A stretch of 64,000 bases of DNA from Lepidodermella squamata (GCA_047495785.1 JBLDXI010000001.1:2480001-2544000), one strand, 5' to 3'. Shown: positions 48,868 through 60,882, counted from the stretch's first letter. The notes: generated by a model not told the origin, from the sequence alone. Translations and numbers: made by a program.

Positions 48868-51800
48868 GAAACACCTTGTCAGAAAGGCCTTTGTGCCTGT
48901 TTGCCTGGATACGTTTTGGATGGCGTGAAATGTACCAAAAGTAATTTTGCCATTATTTTTTGTGAGAATTTACATGCACTTTTAAGTTTCAATGGGGTCA
49001 ATCCCATCCAATTATCTTGAAAATATTCTCTAGGCATATTCAAATTGTTTAATTGAGCCGACCAATGATCATTAGTGAATCGGGCGTTATTACACATGTA
49101 ATCACATTGGGCTCAGTTTCGGGTTCTGGGCCCCCATCTCGCCAATCCGGTTTTTCCTCGACACCATTCTAGGCGAAGGCCCTCTGCCTGAGTCCCGCGA
49201 CCGACCGCCGTCGATCCCGTCCTTTGAGGCGTGACCATGGTCAAAATTTGATAAGAAGTCCGGTCAAGAAGAGTTTCGAAATATAGCTAAATAATATAAT
49301 ATAATATAGGCCTTGATGTAAATAATTAATCATCAATTTTTCTGCCAGTGTTGCACTTACGCCATTATGCACCCCGCAATTAGCGGGAATTTCGGCGCGC
49401 CGAATATATTTTTTTGCGACATTTAGATGTACACGAATCATCGTTATTTGTGGTTTACCCTCGGGTATTCGAATATTTTCACTTCCCAATAAAGATGCTC
49501 GTTCCTCTCTCTCTCCCGCTCTCACTCTGCTACCAGTCGGGGTCTCAAAAGGAGACCCACCGCGGCCTAAGCCGCTAAATCTATAAAAAAATAAGTATAA
49601 AAGATTTAAGGCCAAATCCTATGTATCAATTTCTGAGTCAAAGAATCGATATTATTCTTCATTTTTCAGAAGTTTTAATCAGCAATCTTGGCGATGCGTG
49701 TGACATTCAACATTTCGGCCAGTACTACGGCGTATCAAATGCCGACTGTTACGGCTCGGTTGTAGCGTGCAACCCAGGCTACTACCAACGCGGAAACAAC
49801 TCATGCATGGCCGAGGTAAGATTCCTAATTTTCCAGGATTAAATACAGCGTTTCCTATAATTAACGCAAGCAAAGAAAAAATACACGGAAAAGGGTTCAG
49901 AAACTCTAAAATGAGAGACCAAGTCACATCTCATGGCCAGAAAAATGTAGAAAAATTAAAAAAATTCACGAGAATTATAATCAAGCATTTTACTTGTTAA
50001 TGGGTTTAAAAAAGTCCGGAAAATTTGGTCCAACCGGGTAAAATACCGAAAATTACCGAACCAGTTATTATCGCTGTTAAAATATTGCTGTCAATATCCA
50101 ATATCCACTATACTTGATATAGGTATCATGTGCCGATAACCGGTTATGCCCGGGCGGCATGTATTGCGACACCCGGCAGCGGTGTTCGTGTTACTACGAC
50201 AAAAAGTTTGACCTAGTTACGCAGACATGCATCAAACGCGAGTACGGCGATGCGTGCCGGCGCGATACCGATTGCCAGGTTCAGGGCCGCGACTTCAACG
50301 GCTTCACCTTTCGATCGGCCATTTGCGTCGAGGGGTCTTGCGTTTGCGGCGATTTCGGCCAGGCTGCTGTTGCGACTTACATCGATCGAGCGACGAATGC
50401 GTACAAAACTAAAACGATTTGCGTATCATCTACAGCGACAATTAATGCTACTCAGGGTACTACATGTACTTTGGACCCGGTTTGCTTATCTAACCAAAAA
50501 AATCGAATTTTTTGTAAATCCGTTTTTACCAGGTTTATTGGTCAGATATCGCTGATACTGTAGTTTGTGAGCCGTCCCATATTTGTTACCAGTGCCCGGT
50601 AAAAAAAATTAAAATTTTGATTAAAATTCGAAAAGAATTAATAATTTTAGGAAGACTATCAATATCCCGATTACGGCAAAAATTTCTTCGGAAAATGCAG
50701 TGAGTTGAATTATAAAAAATTAAAAAATTTATCCACCTCAAATTTGTAGGAAAAATTAAGCGTGACAATGACTCATCGACTACTACTACTACGACAACTA
50801 CAACATCGACTACACCTCAACCACCTGTTGTTGAGAATGAAACAGCTCCGAATCTTCATTTACCGACTCCTAAAGTTGACGTTGTTATTGACTATGTTAC
50901 AAGTGAGAAGAAACGAGAGACGCATCGGCCTTCGACTCGGTCTTCGACACTTTCGACTCATAAAACGACCCAGTTGGATGCTTCTACGAAGCGATGGGTG
51001 ATTGTTACCATGCCAGGTGATCCGGGTAATTATAATGGAGGCGAAGAATCGACTGATGAATCTACAAGCGCTGCTACTACTAAAGTATTTAGGGTGGGTA
51101 GAAATATTTTCATTTAATTTTTATGTCTGCGATTTATTATACAATTTATTAGGACGACTCTGGCAAGCAAGCTTCGACAAATTTCCCGCCTATGTTAATC
51201 CGAGAAACTTGCAAGCTACCGCGGGTTGCCAACGGCCATTTCTACGCGTCGACTATGAATGGAACTTGGGTTCTAGTTTCCGGTTACGATTCGGTCCTAC
51301 CCGGTACCCATGTCAGTCTCAGCTGCGAATCGGGCCTGGCGCCCAGTGGAGGATCCACCAAAAGCGTTTGCTTGCTAAATGGCTTGTGGTCAGATATTTT
51401 CGGCCGATGCTACATGCCTACAACATCCACAAGTATGCTAAAAAAATTTCAGAAATATATAGAAAATATAGAGGAACCATATTCTAAGGGTCCAAATAAT
51501 TTTTCGTAGTTTGATCGATTATGCCCCCTTCCCCCTGAACCTAGAATTTTTTATTTCAGGGTCGCCCTAAGCTGCGAAGAAAAATGACCGATGGGTTCCA
51601 AGGCGGCAAATATTGAAAAAATCCCTGATTAGTAGAACCGATACTTGGAATCGATATCGGCTCTGCAGGCTGAAGTATAATTTGCAAACTGACAGCTTAC
51701 AGTGCAAAATACGAGTAATGTGAAGATCTATTGGCTAGGCATGATAGGAACAAAATTTAGATTCTAGGCATGAAATTCTAAAAAACATTTTTAGAGGAAA

Positions 51801-52470
51801 TTAGAGCCGGAAACCTAAAATTAGGGTGCCATCACCATATTCCAAGTGTTTGATAAATAGTCGAAATATTTCCTCTGCTAAAGCTAAGGTTCAAGCACTA
51901 AGGTTAAGCTTTTCCTGATTTTTTTCGATCATGAGGTACCCCAAAACCATGGGTACTTGTTACCATCAGTTAGTAACGTTGGCTTCGAATATCGGGAAAA
52001 ATCAGTTATTATCAAAATCGATACAAAAATTGATTTCGGGGAAATTTATTGCTGGAACCTTACTTTTGGGCTGTCCACTTGTCATATCAAAAACTTTGAA
52101 CAGGAATTATTTTTATTTTTAAAATTTCCAGCCGCTTCAACTCAGCCAAGAGTTACCGGTTCGAATAACAACGGCCCAGCTCCCGCTAAAAATGTGAGAC
52201 TCCAACATTATAGTAATTAATTTTTTCCTCGACCATCAATTTTGTACATAGTGCGCTGTTCCCGTGGTGTTGAACGGTGCCCTCTCGACTGATGACTCGA
52301 ACATTGTCGACATTTTCGCAGTTCGTCCCGGCAGCTTACTCAGTCTAACTTGCAATAGCGGCTACGTCGTAAGCCGCGGATCCACTGAAAGCGTCTGCTT
52401 GGCAAATGGACAATGGTGGAAACCGCTTGGCACCTGTATTCGCACCGCATTTTCCGTCAATAATTACTAA
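48868..52470 (+). CDS. EB-type protein with two Sushi/CCP domains, 5' exons missing
   Basis: Nine exons (48868-48940, 49670-49815, 50123-50479, 50533-50598, 50651-50699, 50750-51093, 51153-51432, 52132-52193, 52252-52470) give an open frame of 531 residues. It begins at the exon that is third in other cluster genes (CQKGLCACLPGYVLDG), followed by GDACDIQHFGQYY, KREYGDACRRDTDC, KTICVSSTATINA and CTLDPVYWSD. Then come a Thr-rich linker and two Sushi domains (CKLPRVANGHFYA...GRC, CAVPVVLNGALST...GTC). The signal-peptide exon and second exon are absent; only 78 bp separate it from the truncated gene upstream. Either the two genes are now one transcript or this is a headless remnant. Layout otherwise equals that of the gene at 26812-28741. 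Confidence 0.72.
48960..49600 (-). repeat. Dispersed repeat family D, copy 1
   Basis: Read on the minus strand it begins TAGCGGCTTAGGCCGCGG with GGGTCTCCTTTTGAGACCC, two adjacent hairpins, followed by CCGACTGG, and later contains CTGAGCCCAAT. The same order is found at 53603-53790. It lies in an intron of the EB/Sushi gene. Class unknown. Confidence 0.45.
49847..50075 (+). mobile_element. Inverted-repeat element, family A, copy 3 (partial)
   Basis: It begins TACAGCGTTTCC and contains AAAAGGGTTCAG, GAGAGACCAAGTCACATCTC and CCGGGTAAAATACCGAAAAT in the same order as the copy at 35411. The far end is missing. It lies in an intron of the EB/Sushi gene. Confidence 0.55.
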
Positions 52471-53099
52471 AAAATTAGCACTGAAATTGTTCAATTTGAA
52501 ATCAAAATCTGTATTGCATTTATCAAAAATATGGGATCTTTTTTATTATTTTTTGTGAAATAAATATTAAATTCTGCATAAATTGTGGAATTTGTGAAAT
52601 TTTCACGCAATCCTTGTCGAGTTCCATCATAATAGCCCTTAAAGCTCAAATTGCCTTAATATTAAGTCACAGGAACCAGCAAAATTTATGAGCAGAATTA
52701 TCGAAACATCGAAAATTGAGTGTCTCAAAATGAGTGTAATGAATCATCCTGCAATCGGACAAACTAGCGGCTAATAATAATTGTTCTCGTAAATTCGTGT
52801 TACGCCGAGATAGCATGTAGTTACTTTTTTATATTATTTCAAATGAACTTGAAATTTTTGAACTACAAACACTAATTAAAAACTTTCATAATAGAGAGTT
52901 GGAATCTTTTGTAGCTACCCACGTGCCACCAAGATGCCACCAAACTTCACGTATAGCCAGGAGAAATTTTAGAATGTGGAACGCGGAATGTGGCACCGAT
53001 AGCGACGAATGCCACAACCGATTTAGCGTATATAAAGTAAAAAAACCAAATCATTCCTACACATTTTTGTTCATTCTGAAGTCGCAGCTTTTCGAAGCC
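52471..53099 (+). other. Intergenic region before the glucose-transporter remnant
   Basis: No gene found. A polyadenylation signal AATAAA lies near 52559. A splice-acceptor-like GTCGCAG ends at 53087, 13 bp before the next ATG. Confidence 0.4.
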
Positions 53100-53661
53100 A
53101 TGCAATCTCTCGAGATTGCGGAGAATTCTGCTGTCAAAGAACGGAAATCCTGTACCCTCTCCCTGGTGTTTTGCAACGTGACGGTGGTGCTTGGGTCCTC
53201 TTTTATGTTCGGCTACAATTTAGGTTAATTTTTGAAAAAAAATCTGAACGCTTTACAATTTCGTATTTTCCCAATCAGGAGTAATTGACGCCCCTTATGA
53301 AGTGTTAAACAACTACGTCAACCAATCTTTTGTTCGAACCGGTCAACTGATAACACCAGATGAACTTAACGCTAACTGGTCCGCGATCGTCACGCTCTAT
53401 TTAATAGGTGGAGCTATCGCTTCCACGTGGTTTCCTGTCAAACTTTCGGCCTGGATTGGAAAGTAAGCTACCGTAAAACTTTTTTATCGTTACCAATTCG
53501 ACAGTGAGCAGTAAGCCCAAACACTATAAGTATTCGAATTCTCAACATTTTCCAGTAACTTGAATCGTTTCTTATTTATTCTGTGTATATTGTTAGCGGC
53601 GTGGGCCGCAGTGGGTCCATATTTGGACCCCGACTGGCGGCTAGTCAGAGGGAGGCGCTAG
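53100..53661 (+). pseudogene. Facilitative glucose transporter (SLC2/GLUT-like), 5' fragment
   Basis: Three exons (53100-53223, 53279-53462, 53556-53661) encode only 137 residues. They match the start of a class I GLUT: first membrane segment with FGYNLGVIDAPYEVLNNYVN, an extracellular loop (QSFVRTGQLITPDELNANW) and a second segment (IVTLYLIGGAIASTWFP). A full protein has twelve segments and about 480-500 residues. The frame then enters a repeat (family D, from about 53603) and stops after DWRLVRGRR. No further transporter exon lies before the convergent channel gene. It is best read as a truncated copy. Confidence 0.7.
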
Positions 53662-53790
53662 TGGGGCTCAGCATCAGTTAGAACTGAGCCCAATTTCAAT
53701 CTATAACTCAATTAATGGGCTGTTAAAATCTGAGATGCTTGAACATTTTCTTGAAGATTAGTATATGATCCACGCTGAGAACTTTCACTT
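53603..53790 (+). repeat. Dispersed repeat family D, copy 2
   Basis: TAGCGGCGTGGGCCGCAG and GGGTCCATATTTGGACCCC form the same two hairpins as the copy at 48960-49600, followed by CCGACTGG, a deletion, then CTGAGCCCAAT and a matching AT-rich tail. It overlaps the last codons and stop of the glucose-transporter fragment. Confidence 0.5.
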
Positions 53791-53882
53791 ATTAAAATGC
53801 ATTGAAATATTTTGACAAATTTCAAATATTTTCGATTTATAATCTCCAATTTTATTATCAATCCAAAATGTTGTCAATAAAA

Positions 53883-55425
53883 CTAAGCAAAAGTCACCTG
53901 CTGGTTCAGCATATCAGAAAAATAAATGACATCGACAATGATGATGAGAAGACTGACAAAAACGGCGACAAACATGTCAACAAATCTGAGTATGTGCAGT
54001 TTCGTATATTTTCGCATAGCGACAGGCATGCGATGCCGCAACGGCTTAGCCAGCGGCATCGTTATAAGAGTATAAACAGTGATCACCAGTCCCGTGACAA
54101 ATTTGATGACCGTCATGGTTACAAAGTTGACGGCCTCCGACGAATGGGGAATGCTTGAAAAAACCAGGGCGAGCAGGACTGAGTTTGCTAAAACTGCCGT
54201 CATTGCGAAACTGGGCCTGTAAAATGTTAGAAAAAATCGATATAGTTCATTAAAAACCGGTAAAATCGGTTGTTAACGGTAAAAAGGAAAAGGTTCAAAA
54301 TTTCGGGCAGCATCACGGTACATATTTACTGGGTATGCTAAGTGGACACCCTAAATATCACCAACAGGAGATAGATTCTACCCAAGGTTCAACCAGAGTT
54401 GCCCGTGGGTCTGGTGTAAGCCCTTGATCGGGTTGGGTCGGAGTGGGTTTGGAATTCTTGAGTCCGGGTCAGTCTACAGATCCTACTTCATTGATTGCTT
54501 ACCTGTCTGGCACTTTTGGTGGCATCGATAAGCAAGCTACTTGAAGCACGAAGGTAGCATATGTCGGCAACATCATATTCGCGACGTAGTAGTTGTATTT
54601 CCGTCTGAATCTTGACGTTAAAACCATGCGGTAATACGACTCGGTGGCTTCTTTTACGACAACACTTGACCACGAGAAAGACCGGTTAACAAAAGGATGC
54701 GCAATTTCCCAAACATCGGTCGGTGTTATAAAATCGCCAAGCGCTGATTCATCCGGGCCGAAAAAATCGACGTTTAATTTCAGGTAATTCCAATTATCAT
54801 CCGGTTCCAGCAACATTGCGCATTCAAGCGTGTCGAAAGGGAAGCGCCTGAAGCTGAATGTCGTGCAAGCCGTATCGATCCGCCTTAAGAAACCTAGAGA
54901 TGCAAAAGGCCCTGATGAATCTAAAGGATAGGCGAATAGAACATCGCCATCGCTTCCACCTTCGAACGGCCTCGGGTTATCGTAGGCGTTAATGTGGGAT
55001 ATGTATGGGTGCCAAACTTCGCTTGGCTTGAGATAGAAGCTCAAGCCGTCTAATAGATGTTGAGACGAATCGCATATGGTTGAATTTTCGAAAATATGGC
55101 GGCAATTTACAATGTTACATGGGTAACGCCATTGAAATACGAAATACGCAAATAGGGACATTCGCTTTTGCAAATCGTCGATTTCATTGAAGCGGAACAG
55201 ATAGACCGATACGTTGAGTTGTAGCGGGGATTTGAAGTTACTACCTGCTGTAGCTTCGGCTGGTAGACTGGTCGATAGAACCTGCGGGCAGTGTTCCTTG
55301 GAGAACTTTTCCTTTAATGTATCAATGACAAGAGCTGATGCGTCGGATGATGAGTCATCGAATTTGCAGGGTGACACAAAAACTGTGATGACCAAAATTC
55401 CGCTCGTAATGAAATTTCTCACCAT
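53883..55425 (-). CDS. Cys-loop ligand-gated ion channel subunit
   Basis: Two minus-strand exons, 55425-54503 and 54216-53883 (286-bp intron, phase 2), encode 418 residues. A signal peptide (MVRNFITSGILVITVFV) leads an extracellular ligand-binding domain with the Cys-loop CTTFSFRRFPFDTLEC. Four membrane segments follow: M1 YYVANMMLPTYATFVLQVAC, M2 FAMTAVLANSVLLALVF, M3 VIKFVTGLVITVYTLI, M4 FVDMFVAVFVSLLIIIVDVI. The M3-M4 loop is very short. The Cys-loop has 14 residues between the cysteines instead of the usual 13. M2 has no Pro-Ala-Arg signature of anion channels, so the ion selectivity is open. The start at 55425 (ATG) is preferred because it opens directly into the signal peptide. It converges with the transporter fragment and diverges from the next gene. 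Confidence 0.88.
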
Positions 55426-56103
55426 TTTCGAATGAAAATCATATTGGCGCTTAGCCAATTTATTTCTAGTAATTAATTAGGGATTTCTGGCTTTTTGAAC
55501 TGTCTCGATTGCTCTAGTTTCAGACAATTTTAAATTGAGCCAGGAACTAATAATGAAGGTAGTGTGATCAATCAAAACGGGTTTTACTCTGAAGACTTAA
55601 CGCTAAGTTTGCATATATCAGACATGGCGGAAAAAATATCTAGTGATTTATTAACGCGGACGAGTATCGATGTCGTACGCGTTTGTTTGCACAGCCGTCG
55701 TATATATTTTTTATGATGCGCGCGCATGATGGAAATGAGATGTCATAATAAACCACCGATACCTCTAAACCAACACTCGTTGATATGTCAAACGCGCGCG
55801 CTAGGTTTTTTTGTCATGTAAATTGATTCTCATCATTCCGTGTAATTATCATCACATGAAACGGAAATCGATCGGGTATAATATATGCGAAAAATAAGCA
55901 ATAAGATATTATGGTGATGAATTAAATCATTATGTTAGAACTTGAGAATGAAAAGAAATTGGCAAAAATTGCAACCAGAACAGGTGTTTCGAGATTTCAA
56001 ACTCAGATGGCTCCAGCAGTTCCTGTTTACTTTTCGTGGCATAGCGTAACTTTGAGTTCTAGAATCAAATTTCATCAGAAATTCATGGACTGATTATAGC
56101 AAA
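55426..56103. promoter_or_regulatory. Divergent intergenic region with GCGCGC clusters
   Basis: This 0.68-kb gap separates the start codons of the minus-strand channel gene and the plus-strand Sushi/ankyrin gene and should contain both promoters. It includes alternating GCGCGC runs (ATGCGCGCGCAT at about 55715 and AACGCGCGCGCTAG at about 55790). Similar runs occur upstream of the gene at 37211 and near 61.95 kb. GACTGATTATAG ends at 56099, four bases before the next ATG. Confidence 0.4.
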
Positions 56104-59100
56104 ATGATGTCAGTTTTTGTTGGGTTTTTAATTTTCGGTTGCGTTATTGCTCCAACTTTTTGCTATACATTTCCGGCAATATGGCTTGAAGAGCAAAGTA
56201 TTTGGATCCAGATTTTTAATTAACGCGAATTTTACCAATTTTTCTCATTTCAGTTCCAAGCTCAGTTTTGCGGTGCACCTCGAATTTGACCCTGCTTCAT
56301 GGCATCGTCACGCCTGGCTCGTCGGAAATCGGCTCAAATCGGACAGTTTCATGCTCGAAGGGATATTACATGGTTCAGAGCCGCAGGTCCAAATCCCCAG
56401 ACACGGCCTACTGCGAAAAAAATGGCAAATGGCTGTTCAAGGGGAAATGTCTCAGGGTACGCATGAGTGATTTTTCGATTTCCCCAACAATTTATTTGAT
56501 TTTTTTAGGTAACACATACCACGTTATATGACGCAATTATTGATGGAAATGTGCGTCGGTTCGAATATATCATAGCTCAAAATGGCGTTGAGTTAGACAC
56601 CCTAATCGCCTGTAACGGGTTCGTGCGAGCCGCAGAGCGTGGGCTCATTGAAATGGTGCGGTTTCTCCTCGTCAACTACCGCAGTATTATCGATATAAAC
56701 TATCGGTCGGAGGAGCGTGGCTATACGGCTTTGATTAACGCTGTTCGATCGAACAATACCGAGCTGGTGCGAATGATTCTGGAGCATGGCGCCGATATTA
56801 ATGCAAAGTCATTTCGAGGCGCGAGTACAGCGCTGAAATATGCAGCTATGTCGGGTAACATCGAAATCATTCAAGGTAATTTGAAAAAATCAAAATAATG
56901 CATCACAAAATTAAAATAACTTCAAAACTTTAATTTAGGTTTCTGGGTATAAATTTTCCCAACATTTTCCTTAAGAACTCATTTGTTTCCGCAGAGGAAA
57001 TATCGATTTCGAAAATCAGTGATTTTCCCAATAGAACTCTTGGAATTCAATATTGCCAATGTTTCTACCTTGTTGATGGTACCAGGAAGCTGAATACAAA
57101 TTCCAGATGAATCCCAGGTCCAGGGAGGGCATCAGATCGATCAAGAAATGAAACAGCCGAAATCGGAAAGAATCGAAAAATGTAGTGCCTGGACGCTCAA
57201 ATATTGCGCTAAAAACTTCAATTTTTGAATTATTTGAACATTTGAATTTTAAAATATTCAGAATTTTCGAAAATATTCAAAATTCAAAAAACTTTGAAAT
57301 TTCAAAGTTATGATCGATTTTCTTAAAAATATTAGAATTAATAATCTAATTAATAATCCTTTCAAAAAAGCTATTTGGCGTTGGACCAGTATTCAAGTTT
57401 CATTATTTTATAATTTTTTTTATTATGGAAAAAATTTTTTTTAACATCAAATTTACTTTTTTCAACATCAAATTACTTTTTCTATCATCAAACTCTTTTT
57501 TCGACAGCAAATTTCAGAAATTACTATTTGATGGGGGAAAATATACTTTCATGATGAAGTTGTGGATTTTAAGTGTTATGTATGACCTCGGGTGATTATA
57601 GCGGGGTCCACACTCGTGCCAGACCAACGGAAAAGGGTGATAATATTAGCAATTGATTTTTGCGCGCGATTTTTTGCGCTTGCAGAAGACACGTGCTGCG
57701 CGAGAAAAGTCGCCTTAAATGTCTGAATTTTTAAGGCGAACAAGTGCTACCAATGGGGTACTCTTCGTTGGGATGAGACATGCTCAGGGTGTGAGTTGAA
57801 AATCTCTCTCGACATTGGCAATGCCCGCCCTAAAGACAAGGAGCACATGCGGCTATTCAGTGAAGCGCAACGGCGTAAAACGTTCCGGCGGCTTAACCTT
57901 GGAGGGCCCTGACTAATTTCACTCATTTGAGTCATTTTCTTCGCAAAAATAAGAATCAGGAAATTACTTTGCCGTCCGTAACTTTGCAAAATTACAGCTA
58001 ACTCAATTTTCCATAATTTTATGAACGGGTTCGACAGCAATAAACTACATTCTTCGTCCAAATTTTCTGTTATTTTCCCGGACTGGTTATCATCAAGGGC
58101 TTTAATGAGTGTGGATCGCAAAAATCAACATATCGAAATATGCTGTTGAAAAAGAGTTTGATGATAGAAAAAGTATTTTGATGTTGAATAAAGTAAATTT
58201 GATGTTGAATAAAATGTGACCCATTTTGATTATTCATCCTTGATCATCAGCTTTGATTCAATACGGTGCCGAGATCGATGCGATCGACACTGACGGTGCA
58301 ACTCCGCTTCACGCAGCGACGAGTAAAAACCAAAGCGTGGAAGTCGTTCGGCTACTTGTCGACAACGGCGCCTCCGTCAACGAAACAACCGGCCACGGAA
58401 TCACGCCGTTGCTATTCGCGGCTCGCTACGGCAATCTCGATACGGTTCGGCTGTTGCTGAAACGCGGCGCAGATCTGAAAGCCGGCGACGTTGCTATGAC
58501 AACGGCGATTCATTTTGCGGCGCTAAAATGCCGCGATGATTTGATCAATCTACTCGTTGAAAAAGGCGCTGATTTGAACGCTAAAAATAATCACGGTAAA
58601 TTAAGAAAAATATTTAAAATTTAAATTTGGAAAAAAATTAACAAAATTTAGATTTAACATTTTTTTGAAATTATTTTTTGAAAATATGCGATATTTATTT
58701 CTAATAATTAGGTCACTCTACAATAATGATGGCCTTACTTTCGAACTGTCCCGTCGATCGTACAATTCGCCTCCTAGTCGAAAAAGGGGCCGATTGGCAA
58801 GCCGTCGATAATAAGGGCTTCACCTTGCTGATGCTCGCCGTAGGAAAGGCCAATAATTCGGCGACTATTCGATATCTGCTTTCGTTGCGCGGCATGAATG
58901 TTCACGAGAAAAGTAAGACGAAGGTTAACGCTCTACTAACCGCGGCCTACTACGGCCGAACGGAAACGTGCCGAATTTTGCTGGAAAATCGAGCTGATAT
59001 CGAGTCACGTGACGAAGACGGTTGTACATCACTCATTTTAGCGGCGAAGAGAAATCACGCGGAGACTGTCAAATTCCTACTTCAAAACGGTGCAAAAGTA

Positions 59101-60882
59101 AGGAAATGAGAAGATCCTAAATTATAAGAAAATTCTCAACCTTAATAAAAAAATCTTCAATTTTTGGTTTTTAATTCATTCCTAATATTCAAATTTGTTT
59201 ATATTCAAAAAATATATATTTTGCTATAGGTTAATGCTCGGACCCTCAACAATTGGACAGCTCTTATGTTCGCAGCTGAAAACGGTAGTTACGATGTTGC
59301 CGTTCGGCTGATCAACCAACGCGGAATCGATCTCAACGCCATCGACTCGTCCGGTCGCGAAACTGCTCTAGTCTTAGCTGCGCGTAATGGCCATACCAAT
59401 ATCGTGCGTGCCCTACTTGAACAGGGCGCGACGCGCGTTAATGAGGTCAATCGGTACGGCGATAGTGCGCTGATTTTGCTGGCTAATGTGCCTGAGTCGG
59501 CGGCGAGAAGGTCACCGCGTTTAGCGGAGATGTTCAGGCTACTGATCAAGACAGGCAGGGCTGAGGTTAACGCAAGGGATGCTTACGGATCGACAGCATT
59601 GATTTACGCCGTAAGGCGGAACTTGACTATCGACATTATGCAGGTAAACTTCGAGGAATCATCAATAGAATGTCAATTGTTCGTTGAGATCGACAGTTTA
59701 TAGTTTGAATAATAGTTTTTTTCATTCTAATTCTCAGATTTTGGCAAAACCTAGAATTTTTTGAAAAGGAACGAAATCGGGAATACTTGGAAAATTTATA
59801 GGTTCGGAATTCGGAAAAGTTTTGCCAAGCGAAGTCCCTAACCTTAGGGTTCCACAGGGCTAAATTTGCGACTCCAGCACAATATTTTCGAGCACAAGCA
59901 CAGCGTCTTCGCCTGAATGCCGGGAAGGTCTGCAGATTCTGAACTCGTGATGGCATGCCTAAACGATGGATCGCACTTATATATCGATTCTAAGTATCGA
60001 CTTCAGTGATTTTTCCAATATCAACAGTCCAAAATCCAATATGCCAAAATTAGCAATCTATCTACCCGGCTGATGGTACCGGTTTGCTAAAAATAAACCT
60101 CAGGGTCTCAGGGTCTTATCGATCAAGAATTTTGAAATAGCTGAAAATTGGGAAAATTCAGAAAAAGGTCATTGAATCTTGGAAAATCCCGATTTTCGAG
60201 CTCCCTTAACGTTCTAATTTCGGCCCTGCTTTCGATTAAAGTTTGTTTTTGCACCGGACAATCCTCCTTAAATTTCCTATGTTTCGATGTTTTCGGCAAA
60301 TTCAGTGCAATTTTCGGCCCAATTGGTACTAAACTTCCATATTTTCGCGAAACGCGCTTCAACCTCTTCCATAAGATTCCGTGTTCAATATTTTTATATC
60401 ATTTTCTCTATTAATTGCGCAACTTCGATTTTTAGGCTCTTATCGACAACGGCATCGATATCAATGGAACGAACATGTTCGGCGAGACCGCGCTGACATG
60501 GGCCATCGAAAACAACCGCGAGGACGTCGTCAAGCTACTCCTCGAGGCCGGGGCTAACGTGAACAGCCTATCTCGACTCGGCACCCCGCTTATTGAGGCC
60601 ACCCTGCGCGCCCAGGCCAACATTGTTCGCGACCTCATCGAACACGGCGCCGTTTTGGCGGCAGTCAATGACGACGGGCTAACCGCGTTGCAACTAGCCT
60701 CAATGCCGCCGCCGAGCAATCGCCGCCGGACAGCTGACGAGCTGGAAATTTTACGCCTGTTATCAGTCGGCGGCAATTCCGGAGCTTCGCCACCAGCTGC
60801 TGGCGGTGGTGTCGAAATCATCGGCAACAATAACAACCCGTCCGGCAGCAATTCAACCGGCAGTAATGATGACTACTATTGA
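56104..60882 (+). CDS. Signal peptide, Sushi/CCP domain and ankyrin repeats
   Basis: Seven exons (56104-56197, 56254-56456, 56509-56875, 58251-58595, 58712-59097, 59230-59643, 60436-60882) encode 751 residues. Residues 1-22 form a signal peptide (MMSVFVGFLIFGCVIAPTFC). Residues about 33-98 are a Sushi domain (CTSNLTLLHG, SCSKGYYM, YCEKNGKWLFKGKC). From about residue 105 to 700 come a dozen or more ankyrin repeats (TPLHAATSKNQSVEVVRLLV, TALVLAARNGHTNIVRALLE, TALTWAIENNREDVVKLLLE), ending in a Gly/Asn/Ser tail. Junctions are in phase (1, 0, 1, 1, 0, 0). I see no membrane segment between the extracellular and ankyrin parts, so the whole protein may be secreted, which is rare for ankyrin repeats. 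Confidence 0.82.
57441..58210. mobile_element. Inverted-repeat element in an intron of the Sushi/ankyrin gene
   Basis: About 72 bp at 57441-57512 (TCAACATCAAATT units, then TCTATCATCAAACTC and a GACAGCA block) is matched by the reverse complement at 58141-58210. The interior has no clear transposase; the 124-codon minus-strand frame there has no motif I recognise. Confidence 0.6.

Noticed and set aside
49241-49615. 124-codon minus-strand frame in an intron of the EB/Sushi gene
   Set aside because: It overlaps repeat family D and has no recognisable domain; more likely chance within a repeat than a gene.
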